Below, in pieces: positions 56,142-64,000 of a DNA stretch of 64,000 bases; the first letter of the stretch is position 1; every line of letters begins with the position of its first letter. A program made the translations under genes and the position numbers. Origin of the DNA: Burkholderiaceae bacterium (GTDB taxonomy: Bacteria > Pseudomonadota > Gammaproteobacteria > Burkholderiales > Burkholderiaceae_C); contig JACKLO010000007.1 in assembly GCA_024235915.1 (NCBI GenBank), forward strand, positions 434,001-498,000, written 5' to 3'. Under the pieces are notes generated by a model. That model made no database searches and had not been told where the DNA came from. It saw only the letters and a program-made list of their open reading frames with translations.

Positions 56142-57755
56142 ATGAAAGCCGCCGACGTCCTGGAGTTGCCCGCCCTGAGGCCGCTGAAGGACAGCGTCTA
56201 CCGCGGCCTGTGGCTGGCCTGGCTGACGGCCAACCTGACGATGTGGACGCACGACGTCGCGGCCGCCTGGCTGATGACGCAGCTCACCGACAGCGCGGTG
56301 ATGGTGGCCCTGGTGCAGACGGCGTCCACGCTGCCGGTGTTCCTTCTAGGCATCGCCAGCGGCGCGATGGCCGACATCGTCGACCGCCGGCGCTGGTTCG
56401 CCGGCACCCAGGCCTGGGTCTGCGTCACGGCGCTGCTGCTCGCGGTGCTGGCGGTGGCCGACGGGCTGAACGCCCAGCTGCTGCTGGTGCTGACCTTCGT
56501 CAACGGCATCGGTCTGGCCGCGCGCTGGCCGGTGTTCAGCGCCATCGTGCCCGACGTGGTGCCGAAGCCGGAACTGCCGGCCGCGCTGGCGTTGGGCGGC
56601 ATCTCGATGAACCTGTCGCGTGTCATCGGCCCGGTGATCGCGGGCGCCTTGCTGGCCAGCAGCGGGCCGGCGGTGGTGTTTGTGCTCAACGCGGTGATGG
56701 CCGGCGTGGCCTTCTGGCTGATCTGGCGCTGGAAGTCCGAGCCGCGCGCCAGTGCGCTGCCGGGTGAACGTTTCGTCGGTGCCATGCGCGTGGGGCTGCA
56801 GCATGTGCGCCAGTCGCCGCGCATGCGCGTGGTGATCGTGCGCGTTTTCCTGTTCTTCCTGCAGGCCAGCGCCATGCTGGCGCTGTTGCCGCTGATCGCT
56901 CGCTCCACCGGGCACGGCGCGGCCATGTTCACCGCCATGATGTCCTGCCTGGGGGCGGGCGCCATCGTGGCGGCGCTTCAGTTTCCGCGCTGGCGCGAGC
57001 GCTTCAACCGCGACGAGTTCGTGCGCTACGGCACCATGGTGCATGCGGTGCTGTCTACGCTGATCGTCTGTGTGCCCACGCCCTGGGTCGTGCTGCCGGC
57101 GGTGGCGCTGGCCGGCGCGGCCTGGATCTCCACCGCCAACTCTCTGGTGCTCTCGGCGCAGCAGGCGCTGCCCAACTGGGTGCGCGCGCGCGGCATGTCG
57201 ATCTACCAAATGGCGCTGATGGGCGGCACCGCGATCGGCGCGGGCCTGTGGGGCCAGGTGGCGGGCTGGACCAGCGTGCCCGCGGCCGTGACGGCCGCGG
57301 CGCTGGCCGGCGTGGTGGCGCTGTACCTGACGCGCCGCTGGTCGGTGGAAGGCGGCGGCGACGAGGACCTGAGCCCGCAGCCGCCGCGCGCCGTCACCGG
57401 CGTGGCGCTGGACATCCAGCCGGACGAAGGGCCGGTGATGGTGGTCATCGAGTACCTCATCGACCCCGCACGTGCTGCGGACTTCGCGCGTGTGATGCAG
57501 AGCACCCGCCGGGCGCGGTTGCGCCAGGGTGCGCTCAGCTGGGGGTTGTTCAAGGACACCGGGGTGCCAGGGCGCTACGTGGAGTACTTCGTCGATGAAA
57601 GCTGGGTGGAGCACCTGCGGCGCCATGAGCGTTTCACCGCTGCCGACGACGATCTGCGGGTGCAGCGGTTGGCGTTCCATCTGGGCTCGCAGCCACCGGC
57701 CGTCAAGCGCTATGTGGCCGAGACGTTGGCGGCTGAGCCGACGATGCCGTTGTGA
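56142..57755 (+). CDS. MFS exporter with C-terminal dimeric alpha/beta-barrel domain
   Basis: A 537-residue protein. The first 400 residues are an EntS-type (MFS_3) transporter with an unusual early start (VYRGLWLAWLTANLTMWTHD) and DIVDRRRWFAG. From about 425 it carries a soluble domain, PVMVVIEYLIDPARAADFAR with ALSWGLFKDTGVPGRYVEYF, resembling the ABM/monooxygenase-like ferredoxin fold. The substrate is unknown. The ATG at 56142 is chosen over a GTG one codon earlier. Confidence 0.85.
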   Translation: MKAADVLELPALRPLKDSVYRGLWLAWLTANLTMWTHDVAAAWLMTQLTDSAVMVALVQTASTLPVFLLGIASGAMADIVDRRRWFAGTQAWVCVTALLLAVLAVADGLNAQLLLVLTFVNGIGLAARWPVFSAIVPDVVPKPELPAALALGGISMNLSRVIGPVIAGALLASSGPAVVFVLNAVMAGVAFWLIWRWKSEPRASALPGERFVGAMRVGLQHVRQSPRMRVVIVRVFLFFLQASAMLALLPLIARSTGHGAAMFTAMMSCLGAGAIVAALQFPRWRERFNRDEFVRYGTMVHAVLSTLIVCVPTPWVVLPAVALAGAAWISTANSLVLSAQQALPNWVRARGMSIYQMALMGGTAIGAGLWGQVAGWTSVPAAVTAAALAGVVALYLTRRWSVEGGGDEDLSPQPPRAVTGVALDIQPDEGPVMVVIEYLIDPARAADFARVMQSTRRARLRQGALSWGLFKDTGVPGRYVEYFVDESWVEHLRRHERFTAADDDLRVQRLAFHLGSQPPAVKRYVAETLAAEPTMPL

Positions 57756-57801
57756 GTGAATCGGAATGACCGGTTTCGACCCAAACTCGCCTTCGGCTCC
57801 T

Positions 57802-58244
57802 TTGGGTCTGGCGACCCGATTTCCGTGGGCTCCCCCGAGCCCCCTCCAAGAAGGGGCTCCAGCTCGTGTGACGGCACCCCACCAGCCCCCCTCCGCGAGG
57901 GGGACTCCAGCAAGAATGACGAGTCGGCCTTGCGGCCGACCGCTTCGCTGTGCGCGGACGCAGCGGTGGTCCTCTCGCTGTGCACCTGTGCGCATCCGCA
58001 AGGCGGTGGCGGGTTGGCCTGTGGCGCGCATGAGAGCGCCGAGCATCGCAGGGCTCATGGCCGCGCGCGCCAGCGCGCTTCGTAGACTGACTCGCGGCCG
58101 CTGTTCGACCACAGCGAACGAAGTGAGCGGAGGGAGTTTGGCCGCGGGCCATGAGACCGAGAAGCGCAGGGCAGTCGGAGCGCAGCGGAGACCGCTCGAC
58201 CTAAGCGCCACAGGCCAACCCGCCACCGCCTTGCCGCATCGGCC
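57802..58244 (+). repeat. 443-bp structured intergenic repeat, copy B
   Basis: About 90% identical by eye to 33780-34223. The GTCGGCC/GGCCGAC hairpin at 57923-57940 keeps its stem, while the four-base loop is TTGC here and GCCT in copy A. It lies between an MFS gene and an FAD oxidoreductase gene on the plus strand. No flanking duplication was found. It contains no convincing gene. Confidence 0.8.
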
Positions 58245-58291
58245 TCGGGGCGCGAGTGCACAGAACGCCCGCGGAATCCAGGCCCCCAACT

Positions 58292-58316
58292 CCAAAGCAG
58301 CCGAAGGCTGCTTTGG
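58292..58316 (+). promoter_or_regulatory. hairpin 14 bases before the FAD oxidoreductase start
   Basis: CCAAAGCAGCC and its perfect complement form an 11-base-pair stem with a GAA loop. It may terminate transcription from upstream or control the downstream gene. TTTGGGTC at its 3' end also occurs at the left end of the repeat copy B. Confidence 0.4.
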
Positions 58317-58329
58317 GTCGTAAGCCACC

Positions 58330-59460
58330 ATGGACACTCTGGACACCCTCGTCATCGGCGCCGGCGTCGTCGGCCTGGCTTGCGCACGCGCGCTGGCGTT
58401 GCAGGGACGTGAAGTCGTGGTGCTCGAGACCACCGACGCCATCGGCAGCGGCACCAGTGCGCGCAACAGTGAAGTCATCCATGCGGGGCTGTACCACGAG
58501 CCTGGGTCGTGGAAGGCGCGGTTGTGCGTTGAGGGGCGGCAGCGTCTCTACGCCTACGCCGCCGAGCGCGGCATCCCGCATCGCCGCTGCGGCAAGCTGA
58601 TCGTGGCGACTGCGGCGGGGCAGGACACCGGGCTCGAAGCCATCCGCGCCCGTGCCGAGGCCTGCGGTGTGCACGACCTCCAGTGGCTCACTGCCGCCCA
58701 GGCCCAGGCGCTGGAGCCGGCGCTGCAGTGCACCGCCGCGCTGCAGTCACCGTCCACCGGCATCGTCGACAGCCACGCACTGATGCTGGCGCTGCAGGGC
58801 GAGGCCGAGGATAACGGTGCCATGCTGGCGCTCAAGAGCCCGGTCGCGCGCATCGAATGCCGGCCCGCAGGCTGCTTTACCGTGCACGTGGGTGGCGACG
58901 AACCCAGCGTGGTGCAGGCGCGCCAGGTGGTCAACGCCGCCGGGCTGCACGCGCAGACACTGGCGCGGCAGATCGTCGGCTTGTCGCCCGACCATGTGCC
59001 GGCGCAGCACTGGGCGCGCGGCCACTACTTCGCGCTGGCAGGCCGGCCCGCCTTCAAGCGCCTGATCTACCCGTTGCCGGAGCCCGGCGGCTTGGGTGTG
59101 CACCTCACGCTGGACTTGGCTGGCCAGATGAGGTTCGGCCCCGACGTGCAATGGGTGCCGGTGACGGAACCCGGTGCCGAGGACTACGGCGTCGACCCGG
59201 CGCGTGCCCAGGGGTTCGAGCACGCCATCCGCCGTTTCTGGCCGGCGCTGCCAGCGGGCCGCCTGCAGCCTGCCTATGCCGGCCTGCGCCCCAAGGTCAG
59301 TGGCCCGGGCGAGCCCGCAGCAGACTTCATCTTCAGCGGGCCCGAGGAACACGGCTGGCCGGGTCTGGTGAACCTGTTCGGCATCGAATCGCCCGGGCTC
59401 ACCGCATCCATCGCCATCGGCGAACACGTGGCGGCGATGCTGAAGGACGCCCAGGGATGA
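58330..59460 (+). CDS. FAD-dependent oxidoreductase (L-2-hydroxyglutarate oxidase-like)
   Basis: A 376-residue DAO-family flavoprotein. LDTLVIGAGVVGLACARALA binds FAD, GSGTSARNSEVIHAGLYHEP is the LhgO-type active-site segment, and RGHYFALAGRP and YAGLRPKVSGPG occur in the second half. It may oxidise L-2-hydroxyacids. No clear ribosome site. It overlaps the permease gene by ATGA. Confidence 0.87.
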   Translation: MDTLDTLVIGAGVVGLACARALALQGREVVVLETTDAIGSGTSARNSEVIHAGLYHEPGSWKARLCVEGRQRLYAYAAERGIPHRRCGKLIVATAAGQDTGLEAIRARAEACGVHDLQWLTAAQAQALEPALQCTAALQSPSTGIVDSHALMLALQGEAEDNGAMLALKSPVARIECRPAGCFTVHVGGDEPSVVQARQVVNAAGLHAQTLARQIVGLSPDHVPAQHWARGHYFALAGRPAFKRLIYPLPEPGGLGVHLTLDLAGQMRFGPDVQWVPVTEPGAEDYGVDPARAQGFEHAIRRFWPALPAGRLQPAYAGLRPKVSGPGEPAADFIFSGPEEHGWPGLVNLFGIESPGLTASIAIGEHVAAMLKDAQG

Positions 59461-60338
59461 ACCTGCCCTGGCAAGGCCTGGCGCTGGCGGCGGCGGGATC
59501 CATCGCGTTCTCGGGCAAGGCCATCATCGTCAAGCTGGCCTATCGCTACGGCGTGGATGCGGTGACGCTGATCATGCTGCGCATGCTGTTCGCGCTGCCC
59601 CTGTTCGCGTTGCTGGCCTGGTGGGCCGGGCGCGGCAAGGCGGCGCTGACGCGCCATGACCTGGGCCTCATCGCCGGCCTGGGCTTCAGTGGCTACTACC
59701 TGGCGAGTTTTCTGGACTTCGCCGGCCTGGCCTTCATCAGTGCCAGCCTGGAGCGGCTGATCCTGTACCTGAACCCCACCATCGTGCTGGCGCTGAGCGT
59801 GCTGCTGCACAAGGCACGGGTCAAACCCGCCCAGCTGGCCGCGCTGGCGGTCAGCTACAGCGGTGTGCTGCTGGTCTTCGGCCACGAGGTCACGCTTGAA
59901 GGTGCCGACGTGCTGCTGGGCACGGCCCTGGTCTTCGGCAGCGCCGTCAGCTACGCCGTCTATCTGGTGTACAGCGGCGCGCACGTCAAGCGCCTGGGCG
60001 CCATGCGCCTGACCGGCTGGGCCACCAGCGTGGCCTGCGTACTGTGCATCGTGCAGTTCCTGCTGCTGCGGCCGGTGTCGACGGTGGCCACGCTCGCACC
60101 CGAGGTGCTGTGGCTGTCGGCCCTCAATGCCGTGCTGTGCACGCTCGCACCTGTCCTCATGGTGATGATGGCCATCGAACGCGTAGGCCCGACCGTGACC
60201 GCACAGACAGGCATGATCGGCCCCGTGGCCACCATCGCGCTTGGTGTGCTGGTGCTGGGCGAACCGTTCACCGGCTGGCTGGTGGCCGGCACGGTGCTGG
60301 TGCTGGCCGGCGTGTGGCTGCTGGCGCGGGTGCGCTGA
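59457..60338 (+). CDS. EamA/DMT-family permease
   Basis: A 293-residue protein with about ten helices and two EamA domains: LALAAAGSIAFSGKAIIVKL at the start, GFSGYYLASFLDFAGLAFIS, and MVMMAIERVGPTVTAQTGMI. It is translationally coupled to the FAD oxidoreductase, so it may export that pathway's product. Substrate unknown. Confidence 0.87.
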   Translation: MNLPWQGLALAAAGSIAFSGKAIIVKLAYRYGVDAVTLIMLRMLFALPLFALLAWWAGRGKAALTRHDLGLIAGLGFSGYYLASFLDFAGLAFISASLERLILYLNPTIVLALSVLLHKARVKPAQLAALAVSYSGVLLVFGHEVTLEGADVLLGTALVFGSAVSYAVYLVYSGAHVKRLGAMRLTGWATSVACVLCIVQFLLLRPVSTVATLAPEVLWLSALNAVLCTLAPVLMVMMAIERVGPTVTAQTGMIGPVATIALGVLVLGEPFTGWLVAGTVLVLAGVWLLARVR

Positions 60339-60373
60339 CCCCTCAATCACGAACGACACACAAGGAGAACTCG

Positions 60374-61162
60374 ATGGATCTGGGCATCAAGGGCCGCTGG
60401 GCACTGGTCTGCGCCGCCAGCAAGGGCCTTGGCCGCGGCTGCGCCGAGGCGCTGGCCGACGAAGGCGTCAACCTCGTCATCACCGCGCGCGGCGCCGAGG
60501 CGCTGGAGGCCACCGCCGCGGCACTGCGCGCGCGGCCGGGCGCGGGTGACGTGCGTACCGTGGCGGGCGACATCACGACGCCTGAGGGCCGCGCCGCCGC
60601 GCTGGCCGCGTGCCCGCAGGTGGACATCCTGATCAACAACGCCGGCGGCCCGCCGCCCGGCGACTTCCGCCAGTGGGACCGCGAGACCTGGCTGAAGGCG
60701 GTGGATGCCAACATGCTGACGCCCATCGAGCTCATCAAGGCCACGGTGGACGCGATGGCCGAGCGCGGCTTCGGGCGCATCGTCAACATCACCTCGGGCG
60801 CTGTGAAGGCGCCGATCGACGTGCTGGGCCTGTCCAACGGCGCGCGCAGCGGTCTCACGGGGTTCATTGCCGGACTGGCCCGCCAGCCGGCGCTGGCCAG
60901 CCGCAATGTCACGATCAACAACCTGCTGCCCGGTGCCTTCGACACTGACCGCCTGCGCGTGACCATGACCGGCACCGCGCAGAAGACCGGGCAGAGCATC
61001 GAGCAGGTGGCCGAGGCGCGCAAGGCGCTGGCGCCGGCCCGGCGTTTTGGCACCTCGAAGGAATTCGGCGCCATGTGCGCCTTCATCTGCAGTGCGCAGG
61101 CCGGCTTCCTGACCGGCCAGAACCTGCTGCTGGACGGCGGCGCCTACCCCGGCACGTTCTGA
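60374..61162 (+). CDS. SDR-family protein lacking the usual catalytic Tyr
   Basis: A 262-residue Rossmann protein. The nucleotide-binding segment is ALVCAASKGLGRGCAEALAD and NNAGGPPPGDF is the NNAG motif. At the place of the catalytic YxxxK the sequence is VKAPIDVLGLSNGARSGLTG, so the tyrosine is replaced; this LSN-type variant is known in one SDR subgroup. It may have a different reaction mechanism. AAGGAG precedes the ATG. The stop lies in a hairpin shared with the cupin gene. Confidence 0.85.
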   Translation: MDLGIKGRWALVCAASKGLGRGCAEALADEGVNLVITARGAEALEATAAALRARPGAGDVRTVAGDITTPEGRAAALAACPQVDILINNAGGPPPGDFRQWDRETWLKAVDANMLTPIELIKATVDAMAERGFGRIVNITSGAVKAPIDVLGLSNGARSGLTGFIAGLARQPALASRNVTINNLLPGAFDTDRLRVTMTGTAQKTGQSIEQVAEARKALAPARRFGTSKEFGAMCAFICSAQAGFLTGQNLLLDGGAYPGTF

Positions 61163-61181
61163 CGGCCCGGGCTGGCCGTCA
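61160..61181. terminator. bidirectional hairpin containing both stop codons
   Basis: TGACGGCC and GGCCGTCA pair perfectly around CGGGCT. The left arm begins with the SDR stop codon, and the right arm ends with the cupin stop codon, so one short sequence ends both convergent genes. Confidence 0.6.
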
Positions 61182-61670
61182 GCGCACGAACTGATCGACG
61201 TAACCGCCGCCCAGGCCCACGGCCTCGTAGTGGCGGCGGCACATCGTGATCTTGCTGAACACGTCCTCGTAGCCGGTCTGCCGGCCGTCGGTGTCGACGT
61301 AGACCATGGCACCGGCGATGTTGAAGAAGGTGATCATCTCCGGCGCGCCGCCGCTGTCTTCGTCGACGACCAGGGTGTGGATCTCCCCAGGCGGTTCGTA
61401 GACAAAGCTGCCTTCGGTGGCCACCCAGTCGTGCTCCAGGTAGCGCCAGCTGCCCTTGATGACGTAGCCCACCACCAGCGACGGGTGGATGTGGCGCGAC
61501 AGCACGCCGCTTTTGCGCACCCGCAGCAGGTTGCACCAGCTGCCGGTGACGGTGTTGAGCAGCAGCGGACGGAACCAGACGTTCTCCGCCTGAGGCACCC
61601 ACACACGCTCGTCGTCGGGAATGGCCTGGGCCACGATTTCCGGCTGGATGCCGGGCAACTGCACGATCAT
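61179..61670 (-). CDS. cupin protein of the dihydroxyacetophenone dioxygenase family
   Basis: A 163-residue cupin. Metal ligands are expected in RHIHPSLVVGYVIKGSWRYL and EPPGEIHTLVVDED. It resembles the 2,4'-dihydroxyacetophenone dioxygenase/ChrR-type group. A non-heme iron oxygenase is possible; the real substrate is unknown. It follows an SDR and a sugar kinase gene. Confidence 0.82.
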   Translation of the reverse strand: MIVQLPGIQPEIVAQAIPDDERVWVPQAENVWFRPLLLNTVTGSWCNLLRVRKSGVLSRHIHPSLVVGYVIKGSWRYLEHDWVATEGSFVYEPPGEIHTLVVDEDSGGAPEMITFFNIAGAMVYVDTDGRQTGYEDVFSKITMCRRHYEAVGLGGGYVDQFVR

Positions 61671-61699
61671 GGATGCATGCTCCTCGGGTGATGCGTTGA

Positions 61700-62419
61700 T
61701 CAGGTGATCAGGTAGCCGCCGTCCACCGGCAGCACGGCGCCGGTGACGAACTTCGCCTGCGCACTGGCCAGGAACAGCACCGGCCCGGCCACGTCGGCCG
61801 GCGTGCCCCAGCGGCCCATCGGCGTGCGGGACAGGATGGGGCCGCTGCGGGCCGGGTCATCCTGCAGCGCCTGCGTCAGCGGGGTGGCGATCCAGCCTGG
61901 CGCCACGGCGTTGACACGGATGCCGTCGGCCGCGTAGGCGATGGCCAGGCTCTTGGTGAGCTGTGCCACGCCGCCCTTGCTGGCGCTGTAGCCGGGCACC
62001 AGGCCGCCGCCGAAGAAGCTGAGCATCGAGGCGGTGTTGACGATGCAGCCGCCGCGTGCCTTCAGGCCCGCGCGGGCGGCGGCGCAGACGCGCATCGTGC
62101 CGTTGAGGTTGATGTCCACCGTGTCGGCGAAGGCGGCGGGGTCGTGTTCGGCGCCGCGCCGGATCACGCCGGCACAGTTGACCACCACGTCGAGCTCTCC
62201 AAGACCGGTGACGAAGCCGGCGACGGCGTCTGCCTCCCGCACATCGAGCACCACTGCCTGTGCCGCCGCCAGCGCGGTGGTCTCACGGGCGCGGTCGACC
62301 TCGGCCGCGGTGGCACCGGTGATGAAAACGGTGTCGCCCGCGGCCAGAAAGGCTTCGGCGATGCCGGCGCCGATGCCGCTGGTGGCGCCGGTGATGAGGA
62401 TGCGTCTTGGGGCGGACAT
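61700..62419 (-). CDS. SDR-family oxidoreductase
   Basis: A 239-residue classical SDR. ILITGATSGIGAGIAEAF binds NAD(P), NCAGVIRRG is the NNAG region, NTASML gives the serine and PGYSASKGGVAQ the YxxxK pair. The start at 62419 has a weak GGAA upstream; a TTG at 62446 would add nine residues and reach the kinase stop. Gene order with a PfkB kinase suggests sugar-acid metabolism. Confidence 0.87.
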   Translation of the reverse strand: MSAPRRILITGATSGIGAGIAEAFLAAGDTVFITGATAAEVDRARETTALAAAQAVVLDVREADAVAGFVTGLGELDVVVNCAGVIRRGAEHDPAAFADTVDINLNGTMRVCAAARAGLKARGGCIVNTASMLSFFGGGLVPGYSASKGGVAQLTKSLAIAYAADGIRVNAVAPGWIATPLTQALQDDPARSGPILSRTPMGRWGTPADVAGPVLFLASAQAKFVTGAVLPVDGGYLIT

Positions 62420-62442
62420 GCGGGGTTCCGATGGGGTGCCGA

Positions 62443-63417
62443 TCAAGGGGACATGGCGCGCCGCACGTCGGCCGCGCGCGGAATGGGGGCCACGGCGCCA
62501 TAGCCTTGCGTGGAGAGCGCCGCGGCCACGGCGGCATAACAGCCGGCCTGCAGCAGCGCGTCGCCCGCCACCAGGCGGGCCACGAAGGCGCCACCGAAGG
62601 TGTCACCGGCCCCCGTGGCATCGACCGGGTCACACGGGTGGGGCGCGATGCGATGGCGCTGCGTCGCGTCGGCCACCAGCGCACCGTCACGGCCCAGCTT
62701 CAGCGCCACCGTGCCGGCGCCCAGGCGGAGACAGTGGTCGACGATGGCGTTGGGCTCGGTGAGACCGGTGAGGGCGGTCACGTCGTCCAGGCTGGGCAGG
62801 CAGATGTCGCACAGCCGCATGGCCTCGGTCATCACGGCGCGGGCGCGTGCCAGCGGCCACAGTTTCAGGCGCAGATTGGTGTCGAACGACACCTTTGCGC
62901 CCGCGGCGTGTGCCGCCTCCATGGCGGCGAGGCCGGTGTCGCAGGCGGTGGGCGAAATGGCCAGGCTGATGCCCGAGAGGTGGAACACCTTTGTGGCCCG
63001 AAGACGCGCCAACGGAAGCGCCGACGGCAGCATCCGGCTGGCGGCCGAGCCGGCACGGAAGAAGTGAAAGTGGTGGCCCGCGGCGTCGTGGGTGACGAAA
63101 TAGAGTGCGGTGAAGGCCTGCGGGTCGGTGGCCACGTCGCTGGCGTCGACGCCTTCATCCGCCCAGAGTTGACGCAGCTGGGCACCGTAGGGGTCGTCGC
63201 CGACGGCGCTGAAGTAGCCCACCCGCGCCCCCTGTCGCGCAGCCGCAATGGCGAAGTTGGAGCTGTCGCCGCCAAAACCCTGCAGATAGAGTCGCCCGCC
63301 CTCAGCGCCAGTCTGGTTGAATTCGACCATGGGCTCACCGTAGGCCAGCACGTCCAGTGCCGCGCCTGCAAGTGGCGATCCGGTCGGGTTCATGGGCAGC
63401 GTGTCGGCCATGCCCAT
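62443..63417 (-). CDS. PfkB-family sugar kinase, 2-dehydro-3-deoxygluconokinase-like
   Basis: A 324-residue kinase. The substrate region GEPMVEFNQTG with GGDSSNFAIAAARQGARVGY opens the fold, VSFDTNLRLKLWP lies in the middle, and the anion hole is DATGAGDTFGGAFVARL. It resembles KdgK. The start among ATGs at 63417, 63411 and 63393 is uncertain, and no good ribosome site is evident. It heads an operon with SDR and cupin genes. Confidence 0.86.
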   Translation of the reverse strand: MGMADTLPMNPTGSPLAGAALDVLAYGEPMVEFNQTGAEGGRLYLQGFGGDSSNFAIAAARQGARVGYFSAVGDDPYGAQLRQLWADEGVDASDVATDPQAFTALYFVTHDAAGHHFHFFRAGSAASRMLPSALPLARLRATKVFHLSGISLAISPTACDTGLAAMEAAHAAGAKVSFDTNLRLKLWPLARARAVMTEAMRLCDICLPSLDDVTALTGLTEPNAIVDHCLRLGAGTVALKLGRDGALVADATQRHRIAPHPCDPVDATGAGDTFGGAFVARLVAGDALLQAGCYAAVAAALSTQGYGAVAPIPRAADVRRAMSP

Positions 63418-63471
63418 TTGTACGATGAAATGATGAATGCCAGGATCGGGATGATCCTGGGGACCTGCCGC

Positions 63472-64000
63472 TCAGCGCCGGGACGACAGCCAGATGCCGC
63501 CGACGATGCAGGCGAAGGCCGCGCCGTGGTACAGGTGCGGTGGTTCGCCCAGCCAGACGGCTGACAGCAACGCAGCGAACAGCGGCGTGAGGTTGGCAAA
63601 GAACCCGGCCACCGCCGGGCCCACGGCGGCCACGCCCATGCCCCAGCAACGGTAGGCCAGCAGCGACGGCCCGACCCCGAGGAACAGCAGTGCCGCGGCC
63701 AGTGCCCAGCCGCCGATGGGCGGTATGGCCGCCGTGGGCGTCACGCCCAGGGCCGCCTCCAGGCCGGCAGCGCCACCGGCCCAGAGCAGGCCGAAGAACA
63801 TCTGCAGCAGCAGGAAGCCGGCCCAGTCCCAGGCGGGGCGCTGGTTCCCGGACAACGCGGCTGGTGGGCGCGCGAGCTGCCAGCTGTAGAGCGCCCAGGA
63901 CAAGGCCGCCAGCAACATCCACAGGTCACCTGGCACCAGCTGCAGCTGGCGAAGCGCGCTGAGGTCACCACGCAGCAGCACCGTGAGCACACCGAGGGCA
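63472..64000 (-). CDS. EamA/DMT-family permease, C-terminal part
   Basis: A partial gene that continues past the right edge. The visible part contains the second EamA domain: LWMLLAALSWALYSWQLARP, LGVGPSLLAYRCWGMGVAAV and GFFANLTPLFAALLSAVWLG. It lies 54 bases upstream of the kinase gene and could be part of the same transcript. Confidence 0.85.
   Translation of the reverse strand, partial: ALGVLTVLLRGDLSALRQLQLVPGDLWMLLAALSWALYSWQLARPPAALSGNQRPAWDWAGFLLLQMFFGLLWAGGAAGLEAALGVTPTAAIPPIGGWALAAALLFLGVGPSLLAYRCWGMGVAAVGPAVAGFFANLTPLFAALLSAVWLGEPPHLYHGAAFACIVGGIWLSSRR

Overview
The window is about 64 kb of very GC-rich, gene-dense chromosomal DNA. Gene content points to a betaproteobacterium of the order Burkholderiales, probably near the Rubrivivax/Leptothrix/Ideonella group. 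The indicators are LolCD followed by an RpfE-type protein and RecJ, the coupled Aat/Bpt pair, YaeQ, TctAB transport, a TctB/TctA pair, and three PEP-CTERM proteins. This placement is inference from family knowledge; no marker gene was compared. No tRNA, rRNA, CRISPR array, prophage or plasmid backbone was seen.

Layout. 1-2.0 kb (minus): MFS transporter, a 41-residue membrane peptide, a methyltransferase and the start of dapA, each junction overlapping or short. 2.0-5.6 kb: a large ATP-binding LuxR-type regulator, then a PEP-CTERM protein. 5.8-14.2 kb (plus): dadA, a thioredoxin-fold protein, parE, a secreted subtilase with a PA insert, a lytic transglycosylase and a FadH-type reductase. 14.2-15.6 kb: a sparse region with a second PEP-CTERM gene and a decayed gene end. 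15.6-19.3 kb (minus): EamA permease, PHP phosphoesterase, lolD, lolC. 19.35-23.9 kb: an RpfE-type protein and recJ, a GST-like protein, and a soluble sugar dehydrogenase. 23.9-28.5 kb (minus): a six-gene copper-handling operon (DUF2946-like protein, small secreted protein, TolC-type channel, multicopper oxidase, cupredoxin, DUF411 protein).

28.6-45.9 kb: a third PEP-CTERM gene with a sigma-54-like promoter, a CoA-transferase/racemase and a NUDIX-MBL fusion, the N-end-rule transferases bpt and aat, a 444 bp structured repeat (copy A), a prolyl oligopeptidase with yaeQ, a coiled-coil secreted protein and an M3 peptidase, a complete IS5-type element with CTAA duplications, a four-PAS histidine kinase, a biotin-carrier/carboxyltransferase fusion and a rhodanese. 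46-50 kb (minus): a membrane trypsin-like protease, MoxR, DUF58 and VWA proteins in one operon. 50.1-54.0 kb: tatD, a hypoxanthine-type DNA glycosylase, a spermidine-synthase-fold protein and a GspE-type ATPase, all overlapping. 54.1-57.8 kb: tctB, tctA and an MFS exporter fusion. 57.8-58.2 kb: repeat copy B. 58.3-64 kb: an FAD oxidoreductase, a permease and an atypical SDR (plus) facing a sugar-kinase, SDR and cupin operon (minus), with a truncated EamA permease at the right edge.

Most of the window is housekeeping and metabolic. The parts least explained by known families are the two-copy structured repeat at 33.8 and 57.8 kb, the IS inserted exactly at a convergent terminator and stop codon, several multi-domain fusions, and shared sequence features upstream of two PEP-CTERM genes. 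I did not find convincing evidence of a wholly new defence or mobile system.
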